Shown: positions 1 through 12,855 of the stretch, piece after piece
Position numbering within the stretch: position 1 is the stretch's first letter
How the letters are laid out: each line of letters opens with the position of its first letter
DNA from: Pogona vitticeps
Taxonomy: Eukaryota > Chordata > Lepidosauria > Squamata > Agamidae
Length of the DNA: 64,000 nucleotides
Direction of reading: 5' to 3'
Assembly: GCF_051106095.1 (NCBI RefSeq)
Contig: NC_135783.1
Location: 308,588,322-308,652,321 of the forward strand
Notes under the pieces: model-generated
What the model was told of the DNA's origin: nothing
The model's input: the letters and a program-made list of their open reading frames with translations, nothing else
Database searches by the model: none
Made by a program: the position numbers and the translations under genes

Positions 1-390
1 CACTTTCTGCTAGCGTAGGTAGGAGCATTCACATTTGCAAGAATTTCGGACAGTTGTGCAAAATTGTGATAGATGCTGCCTTATTGCATGGACTTTTAAA
101 AACCAGAGGCGTGACAAGAGTTGTTTGCATCTTTTTCAGCAGCCAAACAGGCTTTCTGTGCTTGCTTTCCATGTCTTTCTCTTCACGGGGGGAAAAGATA
201 TCAGCTTTGCACATAGGCATTTTGCTCAAGTTGTAGAAAGCCCACTGGTGAAGGTGTGGAAAGGATTGAGAACTCAGAATAGGGAAAAATCTGGTTAAAT
301 TTCATGATGAACCTTGTTCTTGTCAAGACAACTAAAGCGGGCCATCACCTTACGAATGGCCCTAGTTGCAAACATTTTGGGTTACGAACC
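1..390. other. Unique sequence, no gene seen
   Basis: I see no recognisable gene or repeat here. Two short open frames occur, but neither has a recognisable motif or splice context. The last 80 bases, with reversed 'ttacgaa'-type motifs, may already belong to the GC-rich repeat that follows. Confidence 0.4.
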
Positions 391-1085
391 CAATCTCATC
401 GCAAATAGTAGACCCTACTTGCGGACTGAGTTATGAACCCAAAAGGCAGGGAGAAAGGGTGGGAAATTCGAATTTTCTGCCCTTCCTCCCTGCCTTTCAA
501 GCTTTCAAAGAGCTTCCTCCGACATCAGAGAAAGCCCTTTGAAACCTCCGAAGCCAAAAAGGCAGGGAGAAAGGGAGGGAAATTTGAATTTCCTGCCCTT
601 CCTCCCTGCCTTTGGAGCTTTCAAAGGGCTTCCTCTGATGTCGGGGGAAAGCCCTTTGAGAGCTCTGAAGCCGCTGATCGCGGCGGCAGGGACCCCCAGG
701 GAGGTCTCCCATAGTGGCGTGCAAGCCCTGGGAGATCTCCCTGGGGGTCCCCGCCACCGCAGTCGCCAGCTTTGGAGGTTTCAAAAGGCTTTTCCCCGAC
801 ATCGGAGGAAGCCCTTTGAAACCTCCGAAGCCAAAAAGGCAGGGAGAAAGGGTGGGAAATTCAAATTTCCTGCCCTTCCTCCCTGACTTTGGAGCTTTCA
901 AAGGGCTTCCTCTGATGTCGGGGGAAAGCCCTTTGAGAGCTCCGAAGCCGCCGAGCCGATTGCAGTGGCGGGGACCCCAGTGAGGTCTCCCAGGGCTTGC
1001 ACGCCACCATGGGAGACCTCCCTGGGGGTCCCCGCCGCTGCGATTGGTGCCTTCAGAGGTTTCAAAGGGCTTTCCCCCGAGGAAT
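391..1085. repeat. GC-rich tandem and inverted repeat block
   Basis: Two long units repeat with a period of about 277 bp: the phrase gaaacctccgaagccaaaaa starts at 541 and again at 818. A shorter partial unit precedes them from about 432. Each unit is internally palindromic, with ggcagggagaaaggg facing ccttcctccctgcc, and ggaccccca facing tgggggtcc. The open frames on both strands are by-products of this GC-rich repetition. The left flank contains gggttacgaacccaa, similar to the ends of Tigger-like elements elsewhere in the window, so the block may be an internally amplified non-autonomous DNA transposon. That origin is inference. Confidence 0.75.
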
Positions 1086-1707
1086 TTTTTTTCCAAAACA
1101 AATAATATGAGCATTGTTAAAGACTTTGAAACCGCCTTTTTTTTAAAAAAAAAGTTATTAATTTGGAAAAAGTATATGAAAATATTTATATTTATGGAGA
1201 GTTGGAGAAATTTCCAAGGAATCTGAAACAGACTTTGGAGAATTAATTAAGGAAGAAACAAATTATTAGGTTAAAAAATGAATGGACAAGATGGGTAGTA
1301 AAGAGCAAATATTAGTAGTATTCAGATCAGAAAAAAATATATTGGTTTAATTGCACGTGAGAGTGCAACAATAGATACTGTACAACAGCAGAATTCAGCA
1401 TTCCAGGAATCAACTCAAAAGATAGGGGGACGCCAAACAAAAAAAATATATAACTTTGAAACTGAAATTTAGCACCAATGTAGCAGACAGACTGCTCGAT
1501 CTCTGTGCCACATATGGAGACATCTGGGCAAACAGTTTTCAAGTTACGATTTTTTAAAAGTAAAACTGTTTTACCCACACAAATGTACAGACATTGGTCA
1601 CCTTTTCTGTCTGCAGATTTAGTTAGTCCCAGCCCTCTTTTTTCTTTTTTAATTTGGAAGGGATCCAGGCTTAAGGGTTTTGGGTTTTTTTGGAAATAAA
1701 TTCTGTT

Positions 1708-1740
<33 letters not shown>

Positions 1741-2240
1741 TGGGTGAGCCATTAGAGAGGCAAAACCCCTCTGATTTTCTGACTTTCTTATCAGCACAAA
1801 CATTCTAAAGATAAACATTCTTGCAAGCTTGAGAATAGGGAAGAGTGTCTGAACCTTTGGTCCTGACTGTCAGGACCAAATTACAGTAAATTAGTCCCAG
1901 GATAACTTTTTAATTCCTTTCTGGACAAGTAAACATTAAAAATATTTCTGGTGTAAAAATATTTTAAAATATATTTAAAAATAGACAATAAATATTCAGA
2001 ACTCCTTCCTTTAGAACTAGGCAATCCAGTTGATTCACACAGACAAAGAAAGCTTCTTTCAACACCAAGTGTATTTACAGTATATACAGAAGTTCAGCAG
2101 TACAAACCGGCAGCATGTCAGCATGACATTCATAGAAGAGATCCACATCTTCTCCATATGTCCACACATACACATGCATAGCCAATCAGTGTGGACAGTG
2201 CATTATCCCAGACTGTATGATTCAGCATTTTACACACCCG
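1086..2240. other. AT-rich sequence with poly-T tract, no gene
   Basis: This stretch is AT-rich with homopolymer runs, including 30 consecutive T at 1710-1739. The T run would be a poly-A tail if read on the minus strand, but I could not recognise a retrotransposed body to its left. The segment at about 2030-2235 is not recognised. Confidence 0.4.
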
Positions 2241-4780
2241 TCAAGTATGGCTGCTGATTATCATGGGCATGTTCTGCCTCAGTGTGGAAATTATCCTTCC
2301 ATACAAGCTCTCACTTCCATACATCGCAACTGGAAAAACCATAGCTTTGACGATGCAGACATTTGTCGGCAAAGTGAGCTCTCTGCATTCTAAGATGCTG
2401 TCTAGGTTTGTCATCGCTTTCCTTCCAAAAAGCAGGCATCTTCTAATTTCGTGGCTGCTGTCTCCATCTGCAGTGATCATGGAGCCCAAGAAAGTAAAAT
2501 CTGTCACTGCCTCCATCTCTTCCCCTTCTCTTTGCCAGGAGGTGATGGGGCCAGTGGCCATGATCTTAGTTTTTTTGATGTTGAACTTCAGACCGTTTTT
2601 TGCACTCTCCTCTTTCACCCTCATTAAGAGGTTCTTTAATTTCTCCTCACTTTCTGCCATCAGAGTGGTATCATCTGCATATTGGAGGTTGTTGATATTT
2701 CTTCCAAAATCTTAATTCCAGTTTGGGATTCCTCCAGTCCTGCCTTCCGCATGATGTATTCTGCATATAAGTTAAATAAGAAGGGAGACAATATACAGCC
2801 TTGTTGTTCTCCTTTCCCAATTCTGAACCAATCAGTTGTTCCCTATCCAGTTCTGTTGCTTCCTGTCCCACATATAGGTTTCTCAGGAGATAGATAAGGT
2901 GGTCAGGCACTCCCATTTCTTTAAGGACTTGCCATAGTTTGTTGTGGTCGACACAGTCAAAGGCTCTTGCATAGTCAATGAAGCAAAAGTAGATGTTTTT
3001 CTGGAACTCTCTGGCTTTCTCCATAATCCAGCACATGTTACCAATTCGGTCTTGAGTTCCTCTGCCCCTTCAAAATCCGGCTTGCACTTCTGGGAGTCCT
3101 CGGTCCACATACTGCTGAAGCCTACCATGGAGGATTTTGAGCATAACCTTGCTAGCGTGGGAAATGAGTGCAATTGTATGGTAGTTGGAGCATTCTTTGG
3201 CACTGCCCTTCTTTGGGATTTGTAAGTAGACTGATCTTTTCTAGTCCTCTGGCCACTGCTGATTTTTCCAAACTTGCTGGCATATTTAGTATAGCACCTT
3301 AACAGCGTCTTCTTTCAAGATTTTAAATAGTTCAGCTGGAATGCCATCACTTCCACTGGCTTTGTTGTTAGCCATGCTTTCTAAGGCCCACTTGACTTCA
3401 CTCTCCAGGATGTCTGGCTCAAGGTCAGCAACCACACTATCTGGGTTGTATGGGACATCCAAATCTTTCTGGTATAATCCCTCTGTGTATTCTTGCCACC
3501 TCTTCTTCATATCTTCTGCTTCTGTTAGGTCCCTACTACTCTTGTCCTTTATCATGTCCATCTTTGCACAAAATGTTCCTTGAATATGTCCAATTTTCTT
3601 GAACAGATCTCTGGTTTTTCCCTTTCTATTATTTTCCTCTATTTCTTTGCACTGTTCATTTAAAAAGGCCCTTTTGTCTCTCCTTGCTATTCTTTTGAAG
3701 TCTGCATTCTATTTTCTGTAACTTTCCCTATCTCCCTTGCATTTTGTTTCCCTTCTCCTCTCTGGTATTTGTAAGGCCTCGTTGGACAGCCACTTTGCTT
3801 AATTTCATTTCCTTTTCTTTGGAATAGTTTTTGTTGCTGCCTCCTTCCTGTACAATGTTACAAGCTTCCATCCATAGTTCTTCAGGCACTCTTCCCACCA
3901 AATCTAGTTCCTTAAATCTGTTCTTTACTTCCACTGTATATTCATAAGGAATTTGGTTTAGATTCTACTTGACTAACCCAGTGGTTTTTCCTACTCTCTT
4001 CAGTTTAAGCTTGATTTTGCTATAAGAAGCTGATGATCAGAGCCACAATCAGCTCCAGGTCTTGTTTTTGCTGATTGATTAGAGCTTCTCCATCTTTGGC
4101 TGCAGAGAATATAATCAATCTGATTTCAGTATTGCACATCTGGTGATTTCCATGTGTAGAGTCACCTCTTGTGTTGTTGGAAAAGAGTGTTTGTGGTGAC
4201 CATCTTGTTTTCTTGACAAAACTCTATTAGCTTGTGCCCTGCTCCATTTTGAACTCCAAGGCCATACTTACCTATTGTTCCTTTTATTTCTTGACTTTAG
4301 CATTCCAGTCCCCTATAACAAGAAGAACATCTTTCTTTGGTGTCAGTACTAGAAGGTGTTGTAAGTCTTCATAGAATTGGTCAATTTCAGCCTGTTCAAC
4401 ATAAACTTGGATTACTGTGATGTTGAAAGGTCTGCCTTGGATTTGTATTGAAATCATTCTGTCATTTTTGAGATTGTATCTCAGTACAGCTTTTCCCACT
4501 CTTTTGTTGACTATGAGGGCTACTCCATTTCTTCTACGGGATTCTTGCCCACAATAATAGATATGATAATTGTTTGAATTGAATTTGCCCATTCCCATCC
4601 ATTTTAGTTCACTGACGCCCAGGATGTCAATGTTTATTCTTTCCATCTCCTGTTTGCCCAAATCCAGCTTCTCAAGGTTCATAGATCTTACATTCCAGGT
4701 TCCTCTGCTGTATTTTTCTTTGCAGCATCGGACTTTCCTTTCACTTCCAGACGTGTCCAGAAATCCTTTAGAACTGGGTA
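2241..4780 (-). mobile_element. BovB (RTE-clade LINE), partial, decayed
   Basis: This is a minus-strand BovB retrotransposon covering endonuclease and reverse transcriptase. The endonuclease part (about 4682-4284) reads INIDILGVSELKW, NGVALIVNKRV and DVLLVIGDWNAKV, typical of the apurinic-type nuclease of RTE LINEs. The RT part (about 3561-2310) includes FIDYARAFDCVDH and, at 2670-2681, the catalytic YADD followed by TTLMAESEE. The copy is split over several frames, so it has multiple frameshifts, and it stops after MVFPVAMYGSES, lacking the C-terminal region and 3' tail. BovB is known from squamates and, by horizontal transfer, from ruminants. The copy is long (about 2.5 of 3.2 kb) but old. 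No host role is implied. Confidence 0.9.
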
Positions 4781-6360
4781 ATTTGATATGATGGAAATTT
4801 CTATGTAGTGTATTTAAATTCTCATTTTTAAAAGCCCAGAATTACAATTCTTTTTTTTTAAAAAAACCTTTGGTTTATGAATGTGAGATATATGTGCTAC
4901 TGTGCCTATGATTTAAAAAACTGGAAATGGATCAATATTGTTCCACAATATTGTGCCTGCGTTGCCAAGCTTTACATAGCAAAGGGCAGCCTGATTGTTG
5001 ACAACATCAATGGCTGCAATCAAGATGGTCTACAGGACACCCTCTTCTGCTCTCTACCATTCGCACTTGTTGAAAAACAGGCCTGACATTTGCTTTGTGT
5101 TTGGTGAGAAGTAGTTAACTGATGAAAAAAAGAAGTCAGTTTCTGGGATTTTCTCTTGCATGATATCACTTCGTGAATTGTATTGTGATTGGTATCTCTG
5201 TGCACTTTTTCGGTTCCTAATTAATGCCTTAAATGTGCAGCCCCATTTTAACTTGAAGAACACTCTGTACCCTCCTAAAAGGAACTACGAACTTGCAGAA
5301 GCAGTGGAGAATTCAGAAGATTTCAAAAGATGGTATGAGGATTTTTAAGAACAAAGCGGAAGGACATCGTTTTTCCTGTCCAGAGAAATGGGTTGATACT
5401 ATATGGAGTGGAAGACACGTTCCTGTTAATGCCACTGTACTGCTGTAGTCTTGACACTTAAATAAAGCTGAAATAGAGTAAGTAATAAACATCTTCCACT
5501 GCCTTAAATGTAGTTTTAGGAGTTTGGAGTCAAAACAAAATAAAACAAAGTTCAAATAATATCTTCTCTTTAAATTCTTGCTTCACTTCGGTGCATCTCT
5601 TCAAGCCTTCTCATTGAAATTAATGGGAGTTGTGAGAAATAATGAATGGCAGTTGTAGGAAACCTGGGAATGGCTTCATTGGTCCCTGCGCCCTTTGCTT
5701 TTTCTAAGACCCTACAGCTTGGTTCCAGACTGTGTTATATTCTTAGAGTGCTTTCCCAAAGTGATACTTCTTGTTAATGTCTACAGTACTGTAACAGCCT
5801 CCCAGTCATCAGTTGTGATCACAAGGAGAACATAAACCAAAATACCTTTGCAGCTATTGCTTCTAATAGCTCTTTAGTGTAGAAAGGGACTCTTGAAATA
5901 GGTGGTCGGAAAGAATCCCAAATTGCTGTAAAATAGCATTCCTTCCCTCCCCTTCCCTGTTCCCCCAAGCTTCAAAACATCTTAAAAGTCTGCTTGATTT
6001 ATCCTAGTTTGGCATATTACAATAGACATGGGAAATTCAAGTGGTCGTATAGTAATTTAAAAAGTCTGCACACAAATCTCCTCTGGCTCCCATCTCTGCC
6101 AGGAAAATTTTTCCTGTTGTCAGTCAACTGATTGTAATATCATCTGGGAACAGAGTGGACATTTTAAAGTACAGACCTGACTTCTGGTTCTTCCACGGTT
6201 TTACTACTTTCTATTTCTGGCACATCCCTAATAAATGTTACATAGTTCATCTTTATTACTTAATTTCTAGAGAATCTCGGTACTTCAATCCTTTCAATAT
6301 TGTAATTATGTTTCCATTTCTTCTTCTTCTGTGCTTATATTGTTTAGACATAGTCTTTGT
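4781..6360. other. Unique sequence, no gene seen
   Basis: No repeat or gene is recognised. The part at about 4930-5300 has balanced composition and no low complexity, and could be a conserved non-coding block, but nothing here proves that. Open frames are short and lack motifs. Confidence 0.35.
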
Positions 6361-6470
6361 TCTATCCAGAGCTCTGGAAAACTAGGTTTTTGAACTTCCA
6401 TCGTGGTCAGTGTTTTGGGGGATTCTGGCAGCTATAATCCAAAAAAGTAGTTTTCCCAAGTTCTGATCCT
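6361..6470. mobile_element. Short foldback (MITE-like) element
   Basis: The ends are imperfect inverted repeats: agctctggaaaacta near 6368 faces tagttttcccaagttct near 6450. The interior holds a phrase ending gctataatccaaaaaa that resembles the body of other small squamate DNA elements. It is about 100 bp. No clear target duplication was found. Confidence 0.4.
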
Positions 6471-8119
6471 GCATTTCATCAAACTGGTATCTAGGCCTAT
6501 CATCCAAAAATTATATTACATTTATAACTGATCATCCTTTTTTTCTATCCAGATATCAGCACAGGTTTATTTTATGTGTTTCTTAAAACATTTGTATACT
6601 CTCCATCACGTTAATTTCGGGATAAGTGTAATATACACCACAATATTAATTCAGATTCATTGTCTTTCTCTTCTTGGTTTGTTGTCCTCATTTCTTGATA
6701 ACTGTTAACTGCTTCTTCTTTCGGTTTTATGTCCCATTTTGTCTTGGTTTTTGTCACACTTTCATGTTTCTGTCCGTTGTCTTTTTGCTTATTTCCCTCA
6801 AAACAATCCTCCAGGTTTCTGTATTGGAACCTTTGCTTTTCGTTCACTCTTTATCTTTAAAAGTTCAGATACTCAATTTTTTTAAATTAAGTAAAGCTAT
6901 GCAACTGATTTGGACAAACCCCTCACCCTGAACCTAACCAAAGATCTACAGCCGTTTTTGAGGAAAACCTGAAGCCCCTAGACCTGCTTGTCCTCAGTTT
7001 GACAGGAATTATTCTCTACTGTTTCTCAGATTTCATACCCATGTGTGGAAAAAAAAAATAAAAGTTACAGACATGTTAAATCTTAAATCTTAAGTCTTAA
7101 GTCTTAAATCAATGGATGGTGTGAAAATTAAGATTTCCCCAGGTTTTGTTCAGATTCAGATCTGAACCATATAATATCAGCTGGGAGGAAGCTGGGACAC
7201 AGCATGGTCTGTGGCAGCACCTCAACTTCCCTACAAGGAGCCTGGTTGTTGCCTCAGACCATGGCCCCTGCTGCTACCTGGAGGAGGCGTGACAGCAGCA
7301 GCATGACAGGAGCAAGTAGGCCCCTCCGCTCACTGGGCACAAACTGAAAACCAAATTGTGAACTGGGTCATGGTAGATCGTAGTTCATAGCGAAACCACA
7401 TACCATCACAAACCACAAATTTTCAAGTCTATCCCCATCTCTGGTCTTCGTATTCTGCATGTTCTCTGATGTTTGGAAATATTTTGGAAGTTTCTTCCTT
7501 TGCGTCCTTCTCCACCTCCTTTTTCCTCTTCCTCACATGTCCATGCTTTCACTCCTATTTCATCTCCATCCATTGAATTTATTGCTGGATGGCATTTGAT
7601 TAATTGGATTTACTTCCTTTGTAAATGAAGTCTCAAGCCTCTCCAGTTTAAGCTAGCTATAAAATTAAGAGGTTCTCACTTAAATATCTATATTCATCCC
7701 GCTGTCCCATAGTACCACAGCCCCCTCTGAACCCTCAGGCAGCTAGAGGGCTGCCATAGGAAGGAATGGACGGAATACCTCTATTCTTCCAGCAGAGTTG
7801 CATAAACCTAAATTGAAATTGAATGAATTATATTTCACTTCTGCAGTCTGTATTAATTTGGAATCATATCTGGTAAGTCTGTAGCATGCTTAGGTTTAGA
7901 AGTGCTTAGCAGCACATTGTATAAGAAACATAGCTACAGATGAAGAAGTTATAAAGCCAGAGTTGTGAACTGTGGCCCACTAAATACTAGTTTGTAATAT
8001 GCGCATTTTTCCCTGCCAGTCTAAGGCTGGACTTCTATTTCATATTGGAAAATAAAATATTAAGAAAAGATCCAAATTGTTCTTTCCACTACTGTATTGG
8101 GAAGAGAAAAAGATAATAC
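6471..8119. other. Mostly unique; possible decayed MITE at 7120-7437
   Basis: A short heptamer-like repeat (variants of aaatctt) lies at about 7078-7110. From about 7120 to 7437 the sequence is richer in GC and ends in a run resembling gtggtttgtgatggtatgtgg (minus sense), which recalls a non-autonomous DNA element, but I could not match two ends. The remainder shows no gene. Confidence 0.3.
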
Positions 8120-8215
8120 ATTTATGTGTTTATTTATTACATTTATACCCTGCCCTTTCACCAAAGCATAGTGTTCAAGACAGCTTACAAATATTTAAAA
8201 ATAAAAATAAAAGCA
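8120..8215 (-). mobile_element. L2-like LINE 3' tail fragment
   Basis: Read on the minus strand, this ends in a 'gtaagctgtcttgaa...gggcagggtataaat' type tail followed by a taaata run, the form shared by many squamate L2-like LINE tails. Only the 3' extremity is present. Confidence 0.5.
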
Positions 8216-10285
8216 TACCATTGAGGTCTGTTTGTAGCAGACTTCATAAAGTTCTGTTAGGCTACATTTCTGTGATAAATTAGTTATTTCCTTCATTATG
8301 AAAATAAAAGCTAAGAAATCAAGAAAAACAGATACCAGAAATACGTTAGATCTGGTGTTCTGCTTGTCTTTGTCACTGTTGTGAAAGAGAGTCCGTGTGT
8401 CAGCATTATCATGTTGTGATTTTGAAAATCTTTAAGAAAAATTAAGAATGTTTGACAGCGTATCCACAGTAGGATCATATCCCTTATATGTGGGCTGAAT
8501 CTTCTTCATATCTGATATTAATTGCCTCTGCTTCATTAATTTTTTATCAGGCCTTCAGGCAGAGAGAGAGAGGGCGTGTGTGTCTTGTTGTAAAATATAT
8601 ATATATATATGATCTTGAAGGCACTTCGTAGGTTAGCCCTCCAGCTCCACATCTTAGTTTTAAATTGGAATTGGACACTCCTTCAAACTTAAAGCTATTT
8701 GCCTGTTTGCTTGCTTACTTTATGGCTCACATATTTGATACTTTGACCCAGTTCCAATGAAAAATCAAGTAATGGCAGTTTTATAAAATGAATGGAATCT
8801 GCAATCTGTCTTTAATAAATGTGTTCTGGATGCTTTTCTCGAAGCCCCATGGATGTATAAAGCATGAATAGATGGCAGCATAATAGGAAAACGTGACTGA
8901 TCCCCCTACAACAAGGCTTGTATCACTGCCTAAAACCATTTAACTTTCTTTTGTGTGATTTTACCTGTTTCATTACCTTTCCACTTAAACTGAGCTTTCC
9001 TTCCACTGTTTAATAGCCTGTAGCAGTGGGAGATGAGAATTCACTGAAACGTAGAACACAAAAAGGAAATGTGGGTGACGAAATGAGACAATCTGTATAA
9101 AATGGCAACAAATTGTTCTTTTTAATAGTAAGTATTCTGATTTGGAGAGGGGGGAATACCTTTTACGCGTACGTTTTAATTGTCCAGCTTAATTAAGAAT
9201 AGCATTAAGTAGAATTAGGAAAAAGTCCACACAGCAGATTTGCTGTGCAACCCCAAGAATGTCTTCTTCCCTTTTATATTGATAATATATTGCATAAAGG
9301 GGCTCACAAGGGCAATTGCTTTTCTAAATTAATCATTTTCCTAAGGCCATCTGCTTGCGGAGCATTTCAAGTCACTCAGCTTCCTGGAATTTCTTGGTGG
9401 TACTTTTACTTGAAGTTTTTCCATCCGACTGCTGCAGGGAATACTCTAGGGAATCCAGACTTGGGGAGAGGTGGGCTGCATTAACAGTGGAGAAATAAAT
9501 GCTTATGGGAGAACAAAAATGATACTGCATGGGGCAGAGGAATAAAATAAATTAATGGGCAATAGTATGGAATGAAACTAATATGTACCATCCCGTCCCA
9601 TGCACCATTGTGCAGGATAGGTGGGAGACATTGAGTTGATAGTAATAAGAAATGCAGAATCAGAGCAAAGCTCATACAAATCCACAGGGTAGATTATGTC
9701 CTTTTGCCACCAGCAGGCTGAATGTGGTGAGGTTAAAAGAAAAAAGAATAGCGTTTAAAGAGATAAGGTGCTGAATATCATTTTGATACAAACTACTAAA
9801 ACCTTTTAAAGCATCTGTCCAGCATTTGATGGCTTTGTAAAATGGAAAAACAACACTGCTTTTGTTTTCTTTGAATTTTTTTGGAAGCCACACTAATGAA
9901 ATCTTAAAAGCTGTGTTCTGAGGTTTGATCATATAAATTTAGTAAAGCCTTCAATTATGCCCCATGCAAAGTTAGTTTCATAGCACCATCACAGCAAGAG
10001 AAACAATTGGGCTCGGGAAATTATAGATTGGCTCAACAGACTTGAAGCTCTTGACAGTTGCCTCGTCAAATAGTAGAACTGAAGAGTTCTTTAAGTATAA
10101 GTTTACTTCTCTTTTCAGTCACATGGACCCCAACAGAAAAGTACAATAGTTTACAAAAATCCATAACTAGATACTCCTTCCATTGAAGGCATAAGGCAAA
10201 CGTTTGGGAGGAAAGAGGAAAAGGTAGGCTTTTAACAATCATGACAAAGTTCTTGAATGCCATTTTTAGTTAAGATGGTTTATAA
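8216..10285. other. Unique AT-rich sequence, no gene seen
   Basis: A small microsatellite cluster lies at 8561-8612 (AG, GT and TA runs). No transposon body is recognised. The block around 9290-9480 is non-repetitive and could be conserved, but this is not testable here. Confidence 0.35.
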
Positions 10286-10525
10286 CATTTTACATGTTTT
10301 TAATCATTCAATGTATTTTAATTAGTTTTATATTTTAATTGTTTTTAATATATAATTTATTGTGTTTTTAAACCTATTCTTTTAAATACTGTGAGCTGTC
10401 TCCTGATCAGAGTCCTCTGATCAGGAGAAAGGCTGCCTATGTGTAGCCTGAATAATTATATTGTAAGCCACCCAGAGAGAGCTTTAAGCTTTATGGAGCA
10501 GTATATAAGCAGCGCACTTTACTTT
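10286..10525 (+). mobile_element. L2-like LINE 3' end
   Basis: An AT-rich 3' untranslated stretch leads to attgtaagccacccagagag and gcagtatataagcagcg, the standard form of an L2-like LINE tail in squamates (conserved gccgcccagag and ggtatataaat motifs). The body is truncated upstream. Confidence 0.55.
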
Positions 10526-12110
10526 GTTTTAAATAAGACAAATGAATGAATGAATCATTGATTTAGTTGACCAAACAGATTGGAATATGTCTATTCTGCA
10601 GACAAATATATTCAGGTTTACACTGTCTTTTTCTTTTCGATCTGCCTGTATTCGTTGGCCTGTTTCTCTTTCATCTTTTTCTATTTTCTTAATCTCCTTT
10701 TACTTTCAATTCCTTTCCACCACAAAGAGCTGGATGGTGGCAGCTCTCAAGCTGTGTTTATGTAGCATTTTTCTCCAGAACTGGTAAGCGGTTACAACAT
10801 AATACAATTTCATTTGCCATTTCTAGTTTAGAGATAGAGGTGTTGCATTTTTACAGCAAAATCCATCACAAGTGTTGAAATCAATGGATCAAAGCATAAC
10901 TATTTCTAACTAGATGGAGGCTTTAGTTAGATTTGACTCATTGGGAGTTGAAAACAACAGACATCATTTCTATGTGGTCCCATGTTCATACTGCTGTGTA
11001 TTGTTTCAATAGTATCCAGGTTTTGAGGAAATTTGCATTTATTAAGTAAATTAAGCAAAAAAAAAATTTTCTTACACTTTTATATCCCATTTGCACTTTT
11101 ATTTTTGATTTGTAACAAAATAATAATGTTGTTTCTGGCACAGTAAGACACTGCTGGGCCAGTACATTGTGATTTGGTGAAAAAAGACAATCCAGAAACT
11201 CACCTGTACCCTGAACAAAATCGCAATAAATTTTACTGGACAATATGGCTACTTTAATAGCATTTATTTTCCCTTTTCTTTGACAAGGGAAGATCCATCT
11301 GCTGGTTTAAGGTCTCAATTAGAATTTCCTGTCAAAGGATAATGTGTAAAGATATGCAAGGTCTTTAACATTGTACAGCCCTTAAGTACTTGATATGTGA
11401 ATTAGTTGCTTTAAACAGTTACTCTTTATACAGATCAGAATTATCTGTGGCAGCTAATGGATGTATCAGAGAGATGGAATTTGTCCATTAATGATATAAA
11501 GGTTTCCAGAAATCCTTCAAGGGGAAATAAATAAAGTAAGAGATTAGTGCATAAAGATATTTTATGGTCATTTCAATACTGTGTTTTTTCAGGAGGATTA
11601 CTAATTCAGCGAACCATGAAGACTGTAATTATATGAATATATGAGCTATGTTGTATATAAGCTTTCTAGTGCATTTAACAGTCTGGCCAAAATCCTGACT
11701 CTTTTTACCATGCATGAAACAGTCCATTTTGTGCACATTTTCTCCTTTCTGCTATTTGCATAAGGGGGTGTTCACAATCCCCTTGTCAAAACAGAAAGCC
11801 CCGTAGCTGTCAATGGGCCCAGTCTTTATTTTGAATAACTGGAAGCCAAGCATTGCACAAAATTCTCTGACCACAGAACAGTTGTGCTTTGCAGTTCATC
11901 AGAGGCTTCTGCCCTCTGTGTTACAGATGAGCTGGCTGGAGGCCTTATTGATGTTCATGTAAGGTTTGCATAACTTGCCACAGCAAATTGCAGTTGCAGC
12001 TAATTGCACACATACCCCAAAATAGAAAAAGGAACTGTCAAATTATTTGCAATCTGCTCCTTCCTCCAAGTGACATTATTCCCACGGTGCAGGCATTGCT
12101 CTCTGTGAGG
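10526..12110. other. Unique sequence, no gene seen
   Basis: There is no recognisable gene, RNA or repeat. Short open frames at 10580-10787 and 10986-11243 have no motif and are best read as chance. Confidence 0.35.
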
Positions 12111-12240
12111 TTATGGGCCACAGAACTGTAGAGCTACAAGGGATCCCAGAGGTCATCAAGCCCAGCCCCCTGCAAAACAGGAAATGCAATACATTACATA
12201 ATATCATCACTCAGAAAAAAATCCCTTTTTGGACTATAAT
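12111..12240 (+). mobile_element. LINE fragment, CR1-like
   Basis: The phrases agagctacaagggatcccag and gtcatcaagcccagccccct match a sequence commonly seen in amniote CR1-type LINE remnants. It is short and diverged. The clade is uncertain. Confidence 0.4.
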
Positions 12241-12468
12241 CTTTATATTCCCTGAGCAAGCATTCCTTGCTGTGGCTTCATTGCTTTCTATGTGCTGCTT
12301 GGAAGCAGCGCCACTAACAGATTTCAGCTGTTTGCAAACTAGCTAGGACCAAATCTTCCCACAATTTCAACAGCTACCCAAAGCCATTGCTGTATACAAT
12401 CTCTATGCCATCCTTTTGAACTCAAGATGGCTGATCACAGAGAACCCTTCTTTCCTCAAAAATAAATA

Positions 12469-12855
12469 CAATAAGACCCCCCATATCCATTGGAGATTGA
12501 TTCCAAGCCCTGCCATGGATGCTGAAAAATGTGGATTATAGTAAACACTATTATAATAGTGAACACTATTATAATAGGGAACACTATACATAGCATGGTC
12601 TGCAGCTCCCTCTAGTCGCCGGTTCATTAAAAATATTTTGGGAGAGGGATTTTTATTTTAATATACCCTGTTTCCCTAAAAATAAGACCTAACCTGCAAA
12701 TAAGCCCTAGTATGATTTTTCAGGATGCTCATAATATAAGCAGAAATTAATATAAGACCCTGTCTTATTTTTGGGGAAACACAATATTTAATATTTTCAG
12801 ACTTTGGATAAGTGTTTCAGCAGATACTAATTCCACGGATAAGAGGGTCCTACTG
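12469..12855. mobile_element. Tigger-like non-autonomous element, with a nested element
   Basis: The left end caataagaccccccatatcc faces a right end ending ataagagggtcctactg, so the two are imperfect terminal inverted repeats; a TA precedes the left end. This is the 'cagtaggaccctcttatccg' type of pogo/Tigger-derived MITE. A second element sits inside it. Its interior also contains two tandem copies of a roughly 20-bp AT palindrome at 12540-12590. Confidence 0.55.
12666..12782. mobile_element. Short inverted-repeat element nested in the Tigger-like copy
   Basis: The left end ccctgtttccctaaaaataa faces a right end ttatttttggggaaacac, giving inverted repeats of about 24 bp. The repeats contain the aataagac phrase several times. 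Because it splits the 12469-12855 element, it is the younger insertion. Confidence 0.6.

Noticed and set aside
497-1114. Open frame of 205 codons on the minus strand
   Set aside because: It lies entirely in the GC-rich palindromic tandem block and its protein merely repeats the unit; the plus strand is equally open.
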